Source: a virus | DNA length: 24,297 nucleotides | Strand: one strand, 5' to 3' | IMG/VR virus record: IMGVR_UViG_3300025769_000823 | Location: 1-24,297 of that record | Notes under the pieces: model-generated | Seen by the model: only the letters and a program-made list of their open reading frames with translations | Databases searched by the model: none | What the model was told of the DNA's origin: nothing | Program-made: the position numbers and the translations under genes | Part shown: one piece after another, positions 15,765-24,297 of the stretch | Position numbering within the stretch: the stretch's first letter is position 1 | Layout: each line of letters opens with the position of its first letter

Positions 15765-18700
15765 ATGGCGAAAGTAAACAATCTTACTCCAAACTCTCCC
15801 GGACTACAAGGTATTGGTACTTTTGCTGGAGGAGAGGCACAACATATTTCAGTTACAGATGCCCTTTGTGAAGGCCCTATTTGGGGTCTTGTAGAAGGCG
15901 CTGCCTCTGTCTATTTCGACAATTCTCCGGTAGAACATTCTAGACTAGTAACTTATCAACCTGATATAGCAGGTGCAGGAATAACCTTTGACGGTACTAC
16001 AAATGTAGGTGTAGTTGATGACGGTGTAACTCTTCCGGAAGATACGGGCACTGGTACCCGTATGATTATTGTAGAAGATTATGAACAACTTAATGTACTT
16101 ATTGGAGGTATTACCGAACTCGCAGACGAAGGTTATAGTTTTTCTTTAAGCGGTACAAATTTATCTGCAACAGATCATAATACTACGTACAATCCCCCTA
16201 CACTAGAAAGATACGCTACTCTTATTATTACTTTAGGCAACCCTTTTGGCCAGAATTTTAAAGTATTAAGTATGGCGGGAGATCATGCTGTAAATTCAAG
16301 TACAACTTCTACTTTTATTACTAGAGAAAATCCTTTTTTAATGGGGTCCAAAGAAGAGCTCGATGAGGCTATTGCAGCAGGAACAGTAGTATCTGGAACT
16401 GTATATTTAACCGAAAAATATCAAATAGAAGAAGTAGATCCTGTAAATAATACTGTAACTATAACAGGAATACCCCCTGCTGGTTTTTCACTTTTTAGTT
16501 TTACGGGAGTTAGTAATTTTAATTCTCTTCCTGGAGTTACAGGGGGCACTACTACTTTTGATCCTAATCAGCCCGTAGGAAAAATAGATAATTTATATGT
16601 ACAACAAGTAGTAGGTTCTATAGATCAGCCTCCTCTTGCTCAAGTTGGTAACGTTGGAGGTTCTATTGCACTTGCTGGAACTGCGCCCTCATCTGCAGAA
16701 TTAAAGCAAATAGCTGTCGGTAACTTAGAAGGGTTGCCTGTTATTGATGCATTTCCTGCTAATGATCCAGACTTCGATGTAAGCCAGGTTCCAATTGCGC
16801 TTAACGCTGTTGCTTTTGGCTTAGATACTCTTGCTAGAATTAAAAATTCTGATACTATATCTTTCGATATAGTTTATAATACTGGATTCAATGTATATGG
16901 AGGTAATGATGATATTACATACCATGATTGCTATGCTTTTTATGGCTGTAAAATTACTTTCAAAGAAGATACAGGTAATGGTCTTGTAGATAAACATACT
17001 GTAAATGTTTGGCCAAATTATATTGTACATAAAGGGCGTAGAACAGGTCCGTTAGTATTTAGTCATATTATTAATATAAAACAATATAGAGAAGCTTACG
17101 GAACTTTTGATGATTTTACAGTAAAAGTTTGGAGACTTACAAGACAGAAAGGACTGCCTGTTGGACCAAACGGCGGGAATGGCGGTAAAAGTGACAAAAA
17201 TAAGTGGACTATGCAGGCCAGCTCTACAATTGCTAATCTAGGTGCTACAATAGAAGATAACTTATCTTATCCTTATACTGCCATCATAAGCACTGCTTTT
17301 AATTCTAGACAGTTTAAGGAAACTCCAAAAAGAAGTTACGATATTCGTGGAAAAAAAGTAAGAATTCCTACAACATACACACCACGTGAGTATTCAAGCA
17401 CCGGCCTTGCTCAGTATAGTGATTTCTGGGATGGTAGCTTTACTAATGATGTATACACTGATAATCCAGCATGGATATTTTATGATCTGGTAACTGACAG
17501 AAGATATGGGGCCGGAAAGTGGATTGAAGAGGGTGATGTAGACATCTATAATTTGTATAGAATTTCAAAATATTGTGACGAACTTGTTCCCGGTAGTGGC
17601 GTACAAACAGCTAATAAATGGCAAGCTTTAGAATTTTATGAAATAAAAGATACAGGTACTTTTACTGCCGCTGAGTGGAATACTATGACGGCTACTACGA
17701 ATGGTACTCCTGCTGTAGGGGACATTATTCGTATAGTTAAACCTCCAACTGAAGTTAACCTTTCACTAAATTCTGCAAGAGCAATAAGATATGAGCCAAG
17801 ATTTAGGATGAATCTCTATCTAAGTAGAGCCGAAGCAGTCTATAAAGTACTAAAAGATATGGCGAGCCACTTTACGTCCATTTTGTATTTCATGGATGCA
17901 CAAGTTACTCTGCTTCAAGATTCGCCACAAGAGCCTGTATATACATTCAATAAAAGTAATGTAATAAATGGTAAATTTACATATGAAAGTAGCCCTTCGA
18001 AAACTCGAGCAAACCAAATAATTGTTCAATGGAATGATCCTAAGTCTAATTATGAAATAGTACCTTTAGTATTAGAAGATCCTTCTAATATTGTAAAAGT
18101 TGGAAAAACAATTACAAAAGAAGTTGTTGCTTTCGGGTGTACTCATGAAAGTCAAGCTTTGCGATATGCTCGATGGAAGCTATGGACGGGACTAAATCAA
18201 ACACGCTCAGTTAATTTTGAAACTGCTCTTCAAGGTATATACATTAAACCTGGCGATATTATAAATATACAAGATGCAGATCGCTATGGTGTAATGAAAA
18301 GTGGACGTATTGGAGCAAATCTTGCAACTACAGATACTGTTATTCCCTTAGATAGATATGTAGAGTTTCAAGCAGGGCATACTTATAAAATTAGTCTAAT
18401 GCATGCTCTTCCCGGCGCTATTTATGTGGGCTATGAAGATACGGTAACAATAGTAGGAAGTAGTACTTACAAGAAAGGGGAATACATTCCCGAAGCTTAT
18501 GTTAAATCAGGCGCAACCTATACTCTACAAGATCTAGATACAGAAGCAAAAGCAAGTAATGCTTTTATAGATGCGGCGGGCACTAAACCTCTTTCTGTAG
18601 TATGGAAGAAATATACTCATGTAGACGAGTACGATATTGTAAATCCAGGTACAGGACCATATAATAGTGTTACTTTAAATGCAACTCTTAATCATGAAGT

Positions 18701-20255
18701 TTTAGCAGGAAGTCCTTGGACTTTAAGACAAGAGTCTTTTGGTATAAATGTTTTAGGCTCTAAAAAACTTTATAAAGTATTGAGCGTAAAAGAAAATGCT
18801 GCAAATCTTTTTGGAATTACTGCAGTAGAACACTACAATGAAAAGTTTACTGCCGTAGACACAGATTATGATCTAGGAGTTATTCCTCCTAGTATTTATG
18901 AAGAGCAAGAGCCTGAAGTAATTCCTCCTCCTCGAAATATTACAGTTTTGGCAGAAGGAACTCGAATTCCTGATGACGGAGACTACTCTAAGTTTAGTGT
19001 TACTTGGGATCCTCCTATAAAAGTAGACCCTAACACTCAAGAAGTCACTCCCGGGGCTGACTTTGTTGCAGGCTATGAAGTTGTAGCAGGACCAAATCTA
19101 TTTCCTTCAGGAGTATACTCTACTACAACTTCTGAAACAAATATATCTTTTGTAGATGTTGCCTATGGAAACTATGTTGTAAGAGTAAGAACTGTCTCGC
19201 CCAACAAAAACTACTCGGAATGGGTAGGAGTTAATATTGACTATAATGATAGGCAGATAGGCACTCAAGATATAGAAAGAATTCATGGTATTCCCAAATG
19301 GGCCTACTCAAATGTTACCGGAGGAATAAAAAATAGTAGTACAACTTATCAAAGTACGGATGAGTTTTACAACTTTAATGGAGTCTGGCACGGAGTATAT
19401 GATAGAGAATCAGATACTTTTACTCAGCAACAACCAGATGCAGATGAATTTATGATACGACAGTACGCAGGCCCTCGTAGGCATCGTTGGATTTACATCT
19501 GGGCAGGAGAAGTTATAGAAGAATTGTGGCTTGAACCAACCGATACTCCTCCTACTTTTGAAAGGGCTGGACAAACATATGAATTAGGAAGTTTACAGTT
19601 AGCTAACCAAACCGGTAACAGTGTTGTGTGGTACTACAATTACTATGCTATCAAAGGCGAGTCTACTATTGGTATTGAAGGGTCTGAAGTTTGGACATTT
19701 GATTCTTTTCCAGCAGAACTTTCTAGCTATGGCAATCCTGGTGAATCTGTTACTATTACCGAAGCTTCTGGAAATGGAGTTGTAGATTTAAGTGGAATAC
19801 CAGATGGGGATGAAAGAGAGTTATATATAGTTTTTGACGAAAGTGTTCCAAAGATATTTTTGGGTCAATTTGATAGAGATAGTCATGCAGGTGTTGGACC
19901 GGGAATATGGAGAGATATTGGAGATGGAAGCGGTGGAATGGATTTAGCGTATGAGTTAATTACTGGAACCGCGACTCTAACAGCACAAACTCAAAAACTA
20001 ATAGGAACGGGTACTTTATTTACTACTGAGGTCGTAGTGGGTGATAAAATTTCATTAAGCAATGCAACTTCTGCAGCAAATATTTCTTCAAATGGAGTAA
20101 GTAGTGCAGCAAAAGTTCTAAATGTTATTTCAGATACTGAGCTAGAACTTGATCGATCTTTCCCTGAAGGAATAAACCTTACTCGAATTTATAGAAATAT
20201 TTATAGACCAGATTATCAAAAAGACGCAGTAATTGCTAGTATAGATAGGACTTAA
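15765..20255 (+). CDS. Tail tip / host specificity protein, gpJ-like
   Basis: This 1496-residue protein has gpJ landmarks in order. They are QHISVTDALCEGPIWGLVEGAASVYFDN near the N-terminus, TDRRYGAGKWIEEGDVDIYNLYRISKYCD (about 580-610), the hub domain ALRYARWKLWTG and IYIKPGDIINI (about 796-840), and one fibronectin type III domain at about 1055-1165 (PPPRNITVL...KFSVTWDPP). gpJ trimers form the tail tip and in lambda bind the receptor by the C-terminus. It is longer than lambda J (1132). A strand-rich stretch at about residues 55-265 and a segment near 625-665 look like insertions. The C-terminal 330 residues include a LIGTGTLFTTEVVVGDKI module (about 1417-1434) often found in phage fibres. 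The start ATG has only a weak upstream Shine-Dalgarno. Confidence 0.88.
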   Translation: MAKVNNLTPNSPGLQGIGTFAGGEAQHISVTDALCEGPIWGLVEGAASVYFDNSPVEHSRLVTYQPDIAGAGITFDGTTNVGVVDDGVTLPEDTGTGTRMIIVEDYEQLNVLIGGITELADEGYSFSLSGTNLSATDHNTTYNPPTLERYATLIITLGNPFGQNFKVLSMAGDHAVNSSTTSTFITRENPFLMGSKEELDEAIAAGTVVSGTVYLTEKYQIEEVDPVNNTVTITGIPPAGFSLFSFTGVSNFNSLPGVTGGTTTFDPNQPVGKIDNLYVQQVVGSIDQPPLAQVGNVGGSIALAGTAPSSAELKQIAVGNLEGLPVIDAFPANDPDFDVSQVPIALNAVAFGLDTLARIKNSDTISFDIVYNTGFNVYGGNDDITYHDCYAFYGCKITFKEDTGNGLVDKHTVNVWPNYIVHKGRRTGPLVFSHIINIKQYREAYGTFDDFTVKVWRLTRQKGLPVGPNGGNGGKSDKNKWTMQASSTIANLGATIEDNLSYPYTAIISTAFNSRQFKETPKRSYDIRGKKVRIPTTYTPREYSSTGLAQYSDFWDGSFTNDVYTDNPAWIFYDLVTDRRYGAGKWIEEGDVDIYNLYRISKYCDELVPGSGVQTANKWQALEFYEIKDTGTFTAAEWNTMTATTNGTPAVGDIIRIVKPPTEVNLSLNSARAIRYEPRFRMNLYLSRAEAVYKVLKDMASHFTSILYFMDAQVTLLQDSPQEPVYTFNKSNVINGKFTYESSPSKTRANQIIVQWNDPKSNYEIVPLVLEDPSNIVKVGKTITKEVVAFGCTHESQALRYARWKLWTGLNQTRSVNFETALQGIYIKPGDIINIQDADRYGVMKSGRIGANLATTDTVIPLDRYVEFQAGHTYKISLMHALPGAIYVGYEDTVTIVGSSTYKKGEYIPEAYVKSGATYTLQDLDTEAKASNAFIDAAGTKPLSVVWKKYTHVDEYDIVNPGTGPYNSVTLNATLNHEVLAGSPWTLRQESFGINVLGSKKLYKVLSVKENAANLFGITAVEHYNEKFTAVDTDYDLGVIPPSIYEEQEPEVIPPPRNITVLAEGTRIPDDGDYSKFSVTWDPPIKVDPNTQEVTPGADFVAGYEVVAGPNLFPSGVYSTTTSETNISFVDVAYGNYVVRVRTVSPNKNYSEWVGVNIDYNDRQIGTQDIERIHGIPKWAYSNVTGGIKNSSTTYQSTDEFYNFNGVWHGVYDRESDTFTQQQPDADEFMIRQYAGPRRHRWIYIWAGEVIEELWLEPTDTPPTFERAGQTYELGSLQLANQTGNSVVWYYNYYAIKGESTIGIEGSEVWTFDSFPAELSSYGNPGESVTITEASGNGVVDLSGIPDGDERELYIVFDESVPKIFLGQFDRDSHAGVGPGIWRDIGDGSGGMDLAYELITGTATLTAQTQKLIGTGTLFTTEVVVGDKISLSNATSAANISSNGVSSAAKVLNVISDTELELDRSFPEGINLTRIYRNIYRPDYQKDAVIASIDRT

Positions 20256-20256
20256 T

Positions 20257-23200
20257 ATGACTACTCCTACAAATCCAATTATAACACAGATTTGGCTTAA
20301 TACCAGTCCTTACAATGGTAACGCAAGTGTTGGGGGCGGCGGAGCCGGTGGCGGAAGTTCCAGCTCAGATACAAATGCGTTTTATACGGTTGAAAATGCA
20401 CTAAATCAAGGGGTAGCACTTTATACTGAAAGCGCAGGAATAACAATTCTTGGAGCTGGTAGAATACGTGGAGGAAAAACTGACTACGATGTTGGCCAAG
20501 GTTTCTGGTTCGGAAATGACGATGGGTACCATAAAGTAGCTATTGGTGACCCTGCTGGAGATACTTTTAACTGGGACGGTCTAGAAATTAACTCTAAGAT
20601 GAATAACTTAGAGCTTCGTGGCTGGCTTCGTGGTCCGGCAGAATTTGTTATTGACCCTGCTGTACATGATGATAATACTGGACAAGTAATAATAAAAGGT
20701 AATTTAGATGTAGCTGGAGGAACAATCTCTGGCCCAGATACTATTACTATTGATCCTGCAACTGTAGGTGACAACTCAGGATTAGTAGTAATTGCAGGAA
20801 ACTTACAAGTAGACGGAACAACAACTACAATTAACAGTACGGAAATGACTGTTGATGATATTAATATTGTTATCGGAGACGGAGCACCAAATGCAGCAGC
20901 CGCAAACGGAGGAGGAATTACTCTTGATGGTGCAAATGCTACCATTATTTATACTGCTTCAGATGATAAATGGAATCTGAATAAGAGTCTAAAAGTAGAT
21001 GGAGATATTGAAGCAACAGGGCAACTAAAAGGACAAACATTAGATATAGGGGATCCTGCTCCTAAAATGACTGTTGCTGCAAATGGAAATATCGACACAG
21101 ACGGAACTTTAAATGTTGACGGAGCCACTACTTTAAATAGCACTTTGGATGTAGACGGTGCCACAAGTTTAAATGATACTTTAGATGTATATGGAGTAGC
21201 TCATTTTCACTCTCATGTTACTGTAGACGGAGGTACTACACTTAACGGAAATATAATTCTTGGGGATCAAACCGCAGATACTATCTACATAAATGCAGAA
21301 ATAGCAGGACACTTAATACCGGATGTAGATAATACAGGCGATATTGGCTCGAGTGCAAAAGAGTGGAGAAATCTATATATAGACGGCACTGGCTATATAG
21401 ATAGCATTGTTGGCGACGATCTAAATATTGGAAACGGTAACTTTACTGTAGATTCAGCTGGCAACGTTACTGCAGCCTCTATTGATATTGGAACTAATTT
21501 CAATGTTGATGCAGACGGAAATATTACTGCAAACTCTATTGATACAGGTGAAGGCGGTATTGACGAAAACGGTAATATAACAGGAGTTAGTCTAGACTTA
21601 GGAGCTACTCAAGGTTATATACTAAAACAAGTTAATGCAACAGGCCCCTTGAGCGAAGTAGACCATGTAATATCAGAATTAAATGATGTATCTAATACAG
21701 CTCCTACAAACGATCAAATACTTCAGTATAAGTCAGCAAGTGGAGAGTATGAGCCGGTAACATTCATACCTGTAATGGCTACTACGGACTTAACAGATGT
21801 ATCAAATACTACAGCCACTGATGATCAAATATTACAATATAATTCTTCAACTAGTAAATACGAGCCTGTAGATCTAGACATTTCTCTTTTAATTGATGTA
21901 AATATTACAGACCCTGCTGACGGTCACATTCTTGTTTATCAAGAACCAGAAGATGAATGGCAGAATAAAACTAAAACAGGTGCAGGATTTGCAGCAATTG
22001 CAGAATCTGGGTCTTGGGCGGATCTAAGTAATACTCCTACTACTCTTGCAGGCTATAACATAGGATTACTTAGCGGTACTGATATAAAAACAGTAAATAA
22101 TAATTCTTTAGTAGGGGCAGGAAATGTCACTATTGACGCAGCAAGTTTAGCAATAGCTTTAAACGATCTTACTGACGTAGGAACAAGTAGCTCAAATATA
22201 CTTCAAGACGGGGAAGTCTTGATGTGGGATACGGGCGTAGGAACGGGGCAATGGACAAATCAATTCGTAGACTTTAGTGATTTAGGAAGTACTCCTACTA
22301 CTTTGGCAGGGTATGGTATTACAGATGCTTATACAAAAACTGAGGTTAATAATCTTATTCCTACTGCTTATACAGATGCAGATGTAGATAGTCATCTAAA
22401 TACAAGTAGTGCTTTTATTGCATCCTTCTTAATGTGGAATGGCTCAGACTATAGTTGGCAAAGCCCATCATCATATGCTCCCGGAGCATTGGGAAATTTA
22501 AGCGATGTTTCTAGTACTGTAACTTCTGGTGCTAGTGATGAGGATCTTTTAGTATATAATAATACAAATGGTGAATGGGAAAGTATTCCATTTGGTAATT
22601 TTTCAATAGGAGATTTAAGTGATGTCAGCTCAACTACTCCAAATAGTGGGGACTTTCTTACCTATAGTACCACTGCTAATGCTTGGGTTCCTAGCGCATT
22701 TGTACTATCAAACTTTAATTTAGATAATCTTGGGGATGTTACTAATACAAGCCCTTCTACAGGTCAAGTACTTCGTTATAACGGCACAAATTATGTAAAC
22801 TCTCAACTGTCCTATAATGATTTAAGTAACCTTCCTACTATACCAGCTGCATACACAGATTCTGACGTTGATAGTCACTTAAAAATAAACTCAGCGGCAA
22901 CAAATCAAGTTCTTAGTTGGACCGGAACAGATTATGGGTGGGTAGATGCTGATCAAGTAGCGGGCGCAGTAGAACAGCTAAATGATTTAACAGATGTTTC
23001 AATAACAACTCTTTCTGATGGTCTATTCTTACGCTATAGTAGTACAAATACTCAGTGGGAAACAGGAACGGTAGCGTTTAGTGATATTCAATCCAAGCCT
23101 ACGACCTTAGCAGGGTATGGTATTACAGATGCTTTTTCGGGCTCTTGGAACGACTTAGCAGATAAGCCTAGTTTTGCAGAAGATTTAGGAGATTTAGGAG

Positions 23201-23961
23201 ACGTTACTACAACAGGAGTTACTGACGGTAAAATTTTAAAATATGATGGGAATGCAACTCCTCCTGTTTGGAAGCCAGATGGTTTAACTATTGGAGAGCT
23301 CGATAACGTAAACTCTGATGTAGATGCTCCTACAGGAACAGTACTAAGTTTAGGGGGTAGCCCAGAAGTTTTAGCCTATGATAGCGGCGCAAGTGAATGG
23401 GTTTCAACTCCTTTAGAGTTAGATGACCTTTATGGGATTAGCGCACCAGCAGCAAACAGTCTAACCGCGGGCTACGCTTTAGTTACAAACTCTACTACCC
23501 ACCCTGAAACTTATTCTTGGTCTGAAATAGGCGAGTATGAAGAAGGCACTTGGACAATTCAAGTCGCAGATGCAGGTACTGGAGGAAATAGTGCAAGTGC
23601 TAACTATACTACTGGTGAATATACAAAAATAGGAAGACAAGTTACAATTAGCTGTCCTGTTCAGCAAATAAATACTTCAGGGCTTACAAGTACTAACGAT
23701 ATTTTTATAAGAAATCTACCGTTTAGTATTTCTAATGCTAGGGTTCATACTCCAACTGCAGCGGTAAATGCTACTGTTTTAACACGACAGCTAGAGGGTC
23801 TTTATGCCTTAGGAATACCGGGAACTTCTTATATTCAAGTATATGCAAATGCATTCTCTTCTAGTGGCAGTAATTATTATGATACTAGCGTAAAAGTATC
23901 AGATATTGCAAGTGGAAATACAAATTTAAGATTTACAATGGTTTATTTTAGTGATGACTAA
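20257..23961 (+). CDS. Long tail fibre with repeat array and terminal beta domain
   Basis: This 1234-residue protein begins one base after the gpJ stop. A short head (NPIITQIWLNTSP) leads to a glycine/serine hinge (26-37). A beta-helix-like shaft of short repeats follows, using GNLDVAGG, GTLNVDGATTLNSTLDVDGA and similar units, to about residue 460. The marine phage fibre motif LIPDVDNTGDIGSSAKEWRNLYIDG is at about 353-377. Residues about 472-1082 are some ten copies of a L-x-D-V-S-x-T...Q-x-L-x-Y...W module mixed with TTLAGYGITDA and YTDADVDSHL units. The last 142 residues (EYEEGTWTIQV...GEYTKIGRQVTISC) form a C-terminal domain common at fibre tips and are the likely receptor-binding or trimerisation part. 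No S74 chaperone domain is seen. Confidence 0.85.
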   Translation: MTTPTNPIITQIWLNTSPYNGNASVGGGGAGGGSSSSDTNAFYTVENALNQGVALYTESAGITILGAGRIRGGKTDYDVGQGFWFGNDDGYHKVAIGDPAGDTFNWDGLEINSKMNNLELRGWLRGPAEFVIDPAVHDDNTGQVIIKGNLDVAGGTISGPDTITIDPATVGDNSGLVVIAGNLQVDGTTTTINSTEMTVDDINIVIGDGAPNAAAANGGGITLDGANATIIYTASDDKWNLNKSLKVDGDIEATGQLKGQTLDIGDPAPKMTVAANGNIDTDGTLNVDGATTLNSTLDVDGATSLNDTLDVYGVAHFHSHVTVDGGTTLNGNIILGDQTADTIYINAEIAGHLIPDVDNTGDIGSSAKEWRNLYIDGTGYIDSIVGDDLNIGNGNFTVDSAGNVTAASIDIGTNFNVDADGNITANSIDTGEGGIDENGNITGVSLDLGATQGYILKQVNATGPLSEVDHVISELNDVSNTAPTNDQILQYKSASGEYEPVTFIPVMATTDLTDVSNTTATDDQILQYNSSTSKYEPVDLDISLLIDVNITDPADGHILVYQEPEDEWQNKTKTGAGFAAIAESGSWADLSNTPTTLAGYNIGLLSGTDIKTVNNNSLVGAGNVTIDAASLAIALNDLTDVGTSSSNILQDGEVLMWDTGVGTGQWTNQFVDFSDLGSTPTTLAGYGITDAYTKTEVNNLIPTAYTDADVDSHLNTSSAFIASFLMWNGSDYSWQSPSSYAPGALGNLSDVSSTVTSGASDEDLLVYNNTNGEWESIPFGNFSIGDLSDVSSTTPNSGDFLTYSTTANAWVPSAFVLSNFNLDNLGDVTNTSPSTGQVLRYNGTNYVNSQLSYNDLSNLPTIPAAYTDSDVDSHLKINSAATNQVLSWTGTDYGWVDADQVAGAVEQLNDLTDVSITTLSDGLFLRYSSTNTQWETGTVAFSDIQSKPTTLAGYGITDAFSGSWNDLADKPSFAEDLGDLGDVTTTGVTDGKILKYDGNATPPVWKPDGLTIGELDNVNSDVDAPTGTVLSLGGSPEVLAYDSGASEWVSTPLELDDLYGISAPAANSLTAGYALVTNSTTHPETYSWSEIGEYEEGTWTIQVADAGTGGNSASANYTTGEYTKIGRQVTISCPVQQINTSGLTSTNDIFIRNLPFSISNARVHTPTAAVNATVLTRQLEGLYALGIPGTSYIQVYANAFSSSGSNYYDTSVKVSDIASGNTNLRFTMVYFSDD
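21670..23500 (+). repeat. Array of about ten diverged L-x-D-V modules in the tail fibre
   Basis: Each module of roughly 30-60 residues runs L-x-D-V/L-S-x-T, then a Gln/Gly-x-Leu-x-Tyr strand, then a strand ending in Trp or a related residue. The best-conserved adjacent pair is LNDVSNTAPTNDQILQYKS and LTDVSNTTATDDQILQYNS. The copies are diverged at DNA level, so the array is old apart from the local matches noted separately. Confidence 0.8.
22306..23134 (+). repeat. 25-bp identical direct repeat within the fibre array
   Basis: The 25 bases at 22306-22330 and 23110-23134 are identical and begin GCAGGGTATGGTATTACAGA. They encode AGYGITDA in the same frame. A third, weaker copy (TTLAGYNIG) is near 22040. 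Confidence 0.88.
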
Positions 23962-23970
23962 GGAGGAAAA

Positions 23971-24195
23971 ATGTCTTTAACAAAAGAAATAACTACAGAT
24001 AGAATACAAATTATTCATAATACGGATATGGAGGGGTCTCCTATAACACTTGTATCAGTTCGTCAGCAAATAAAAATTTTAGAAGACGGCAGTCTTATAT
24101 CATCAAAATATAATAGATACATGATTACTGAAGGACAAGACTATTCTGCCGAGGATATACAAGTACGTAGTGTATGCGACATTGCATTTTCTTAA
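23971..24195 (+). CDS. Small protein of unknown function after the tail fibre
   Basis: This 74-residue protein has a strong AGGAGG Shine-Dalgarno (23961-23966) that shares its first base with the fibre stop codon, so expression is likely. It reads MSLTKEITTDRIQIIHNTDM, then SVRQQIKILEDGSLIS, then a short basic-aromatic stretch (SSKYNRYMI). It looks like a small beta-strand protein with no signal peptide, membrane segment or catalytic motif. I recall similar short proteins next to fibre genes in environmental marine phages, but this is memory, not a search. It might be a small virion or fibre-associated protein. It is the last gene before the promoter at 24224. Confidence 0.75.
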   Translation: MSLTKEITTDRIQIIHNTDMEGSPITLVSVRQQIKILEDGSLISSKYNRYMITEGQDYSAEDIQVRSVCDIAFS

Positions 24196-24223
24196 CTACT
24201 AATACCCTTACAAAAAATATATC

Positions 24224-24252
24224 TTGACAAGGCAGGTATGCTTTGTTATAAT
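24224..24252 (+). promoter_or_regulatory. Perfect-consensus sigma70 promoter
   Basis: TTGACA (24224-24229) and TATAAT (24247-24252) are both exact consensus, with a 17-base spacer. Transcription would start near 24259 and run out of the window to the next gene block. It is the strongest promoter match seen in the window. Confidence 0.92.
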
Positions 24253-24258
24253 CATACC
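24235..24258. promoter_or_regulatory. Inverted repeat around the -10 box, possible operator
   Basis: GGTATG (24235-24240) and CATACC (24253-24258) are perfect inverted arms with a 12-base gap that contains the -10 box. A dimeric repressor bound here would cover the spacer, -10 box and start site. No binding protein is known from this window. Confidence 0.45.
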
Positions 24259-24269
24259 ATAGAATATTT

Positions 24270-24294
24270 AAAAAAAGCCTTCTTAAATAAGAAG
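24270..24294 (-). terminator. Possible minus-strand terminator or 5' leader hairpin
   Basis: CTTCTTA (24279-24285) and TAAGAAG (24288-24294) are perfect inverted arms with only two bases between them. Read on the minus strand, the hairpin is followed by GC and seven T (24276-24270), as in an intrinsic terminator for a gene converging from the right. Read on the plus strand it lies about 20 bases into the leader of the promoter transcript. The stem has only two G:C pairs and is weak. Confidence 0.35.
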
Positions 24295-24297
24295 TTA

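Noticed and set aside
20484-20945. 153-codon minus-strand reading frame opposite the tail fibre
   Set aside because: It lies wholly inside a well-supported fibre gene, has a Ser/Pro/Val-rich shadow composition and no Shine-Dalgarno.
1-24297. Contractile-tail genes, integrase, IS elements, tRNAs or defence systems
   Set aside because: Looked for on both strands; no matching protein patterns, inverted terminal repeats or cloverleaf were seen.

Overview
The window is the tail morphogenesis module of a tailed phage (Caudoviricetes) with a long, non-contractile, lambda-type tail. All genes are on the + strand, packed stop-to-start or overlapping, and there is no stretch over 300 bases without a gene. 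The gene order follows the lambda tail operon: connector, tail completion, tail terminator, tail tube, G/GT chaperones, tape measure, then gpM-, gpL-, gpK-, gpI- and gpJ-like tip proteins and a side fibre. I see no sheath, baseplate wedge, integrase, IS element, tRNA or CRISPR. The DNA is AT-rich. The fibre and tag modules are of a kind I associate with marine and environmental phages. That points to a phage of a Gram-negative aquatic bacterium, but the sequence does not name the host.

Layout. 2-487 is the 3' part of a head-tail connector. 487-1830 is a probable neck or tail completion protein. 1831-2298 is a tail terminator. 2363-3613 is the major tail tube protein, followed by a strong GGGGC-UUCG-GCCCC terminator (3624-3642) and a near-consensus sigma70 promoter (3661-3689) that restarts transcription for the rest of the module. 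3736-4571 encodes the two tail assembly chaperones, joined by a clear -1 programmed frameshift signal (A AAT TTT plus stem-loop). 4571-8743 is a 1390-residue tape measure protein.

8744-12385 is the most unusual gene. It encodes a 1213-residue collagen-like protein with 127 uninterrupted Gly-X-Y triplets. These are followed by small repeated beta modules on collagen linkers and a large C-terminal region. That region contains what looks like a cupredoxin-like fold, without its metal ligands, split by an inserted domain. The gene sits between the tape measure and the gpM homologue, where lambda has nothing. 12397-15758 encodes gpM, gpL (with a 262-residue extra N-terminal region and the four-Cys cluster site), a JAMM-only gpK and gpI. 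15765-20255 is the gpJ-like tip protein. 20257-23961 is a long repeat-rich tail fibre. 23971-24195 is a small unknown protein. The window closes with a perfect-consensus promoter (TTGACA-17-TATAAT), flanked by an inverted repeat, that points out of the window.

How the genes work together. The chaperones and tape measure set up the tail initiator with the M/L/K/I/J tip proteins. The tube protein then polymerises to the length set by the tape measure, and the terminator and completion proteins cap the tail for joining to the connector. The gpJ-like protein, the long fibre and the collagen-like protein are three candidate host-contact proteins. Assignments rest on recognised protein patterns, gene order and motifs read by eye; no database search was run.
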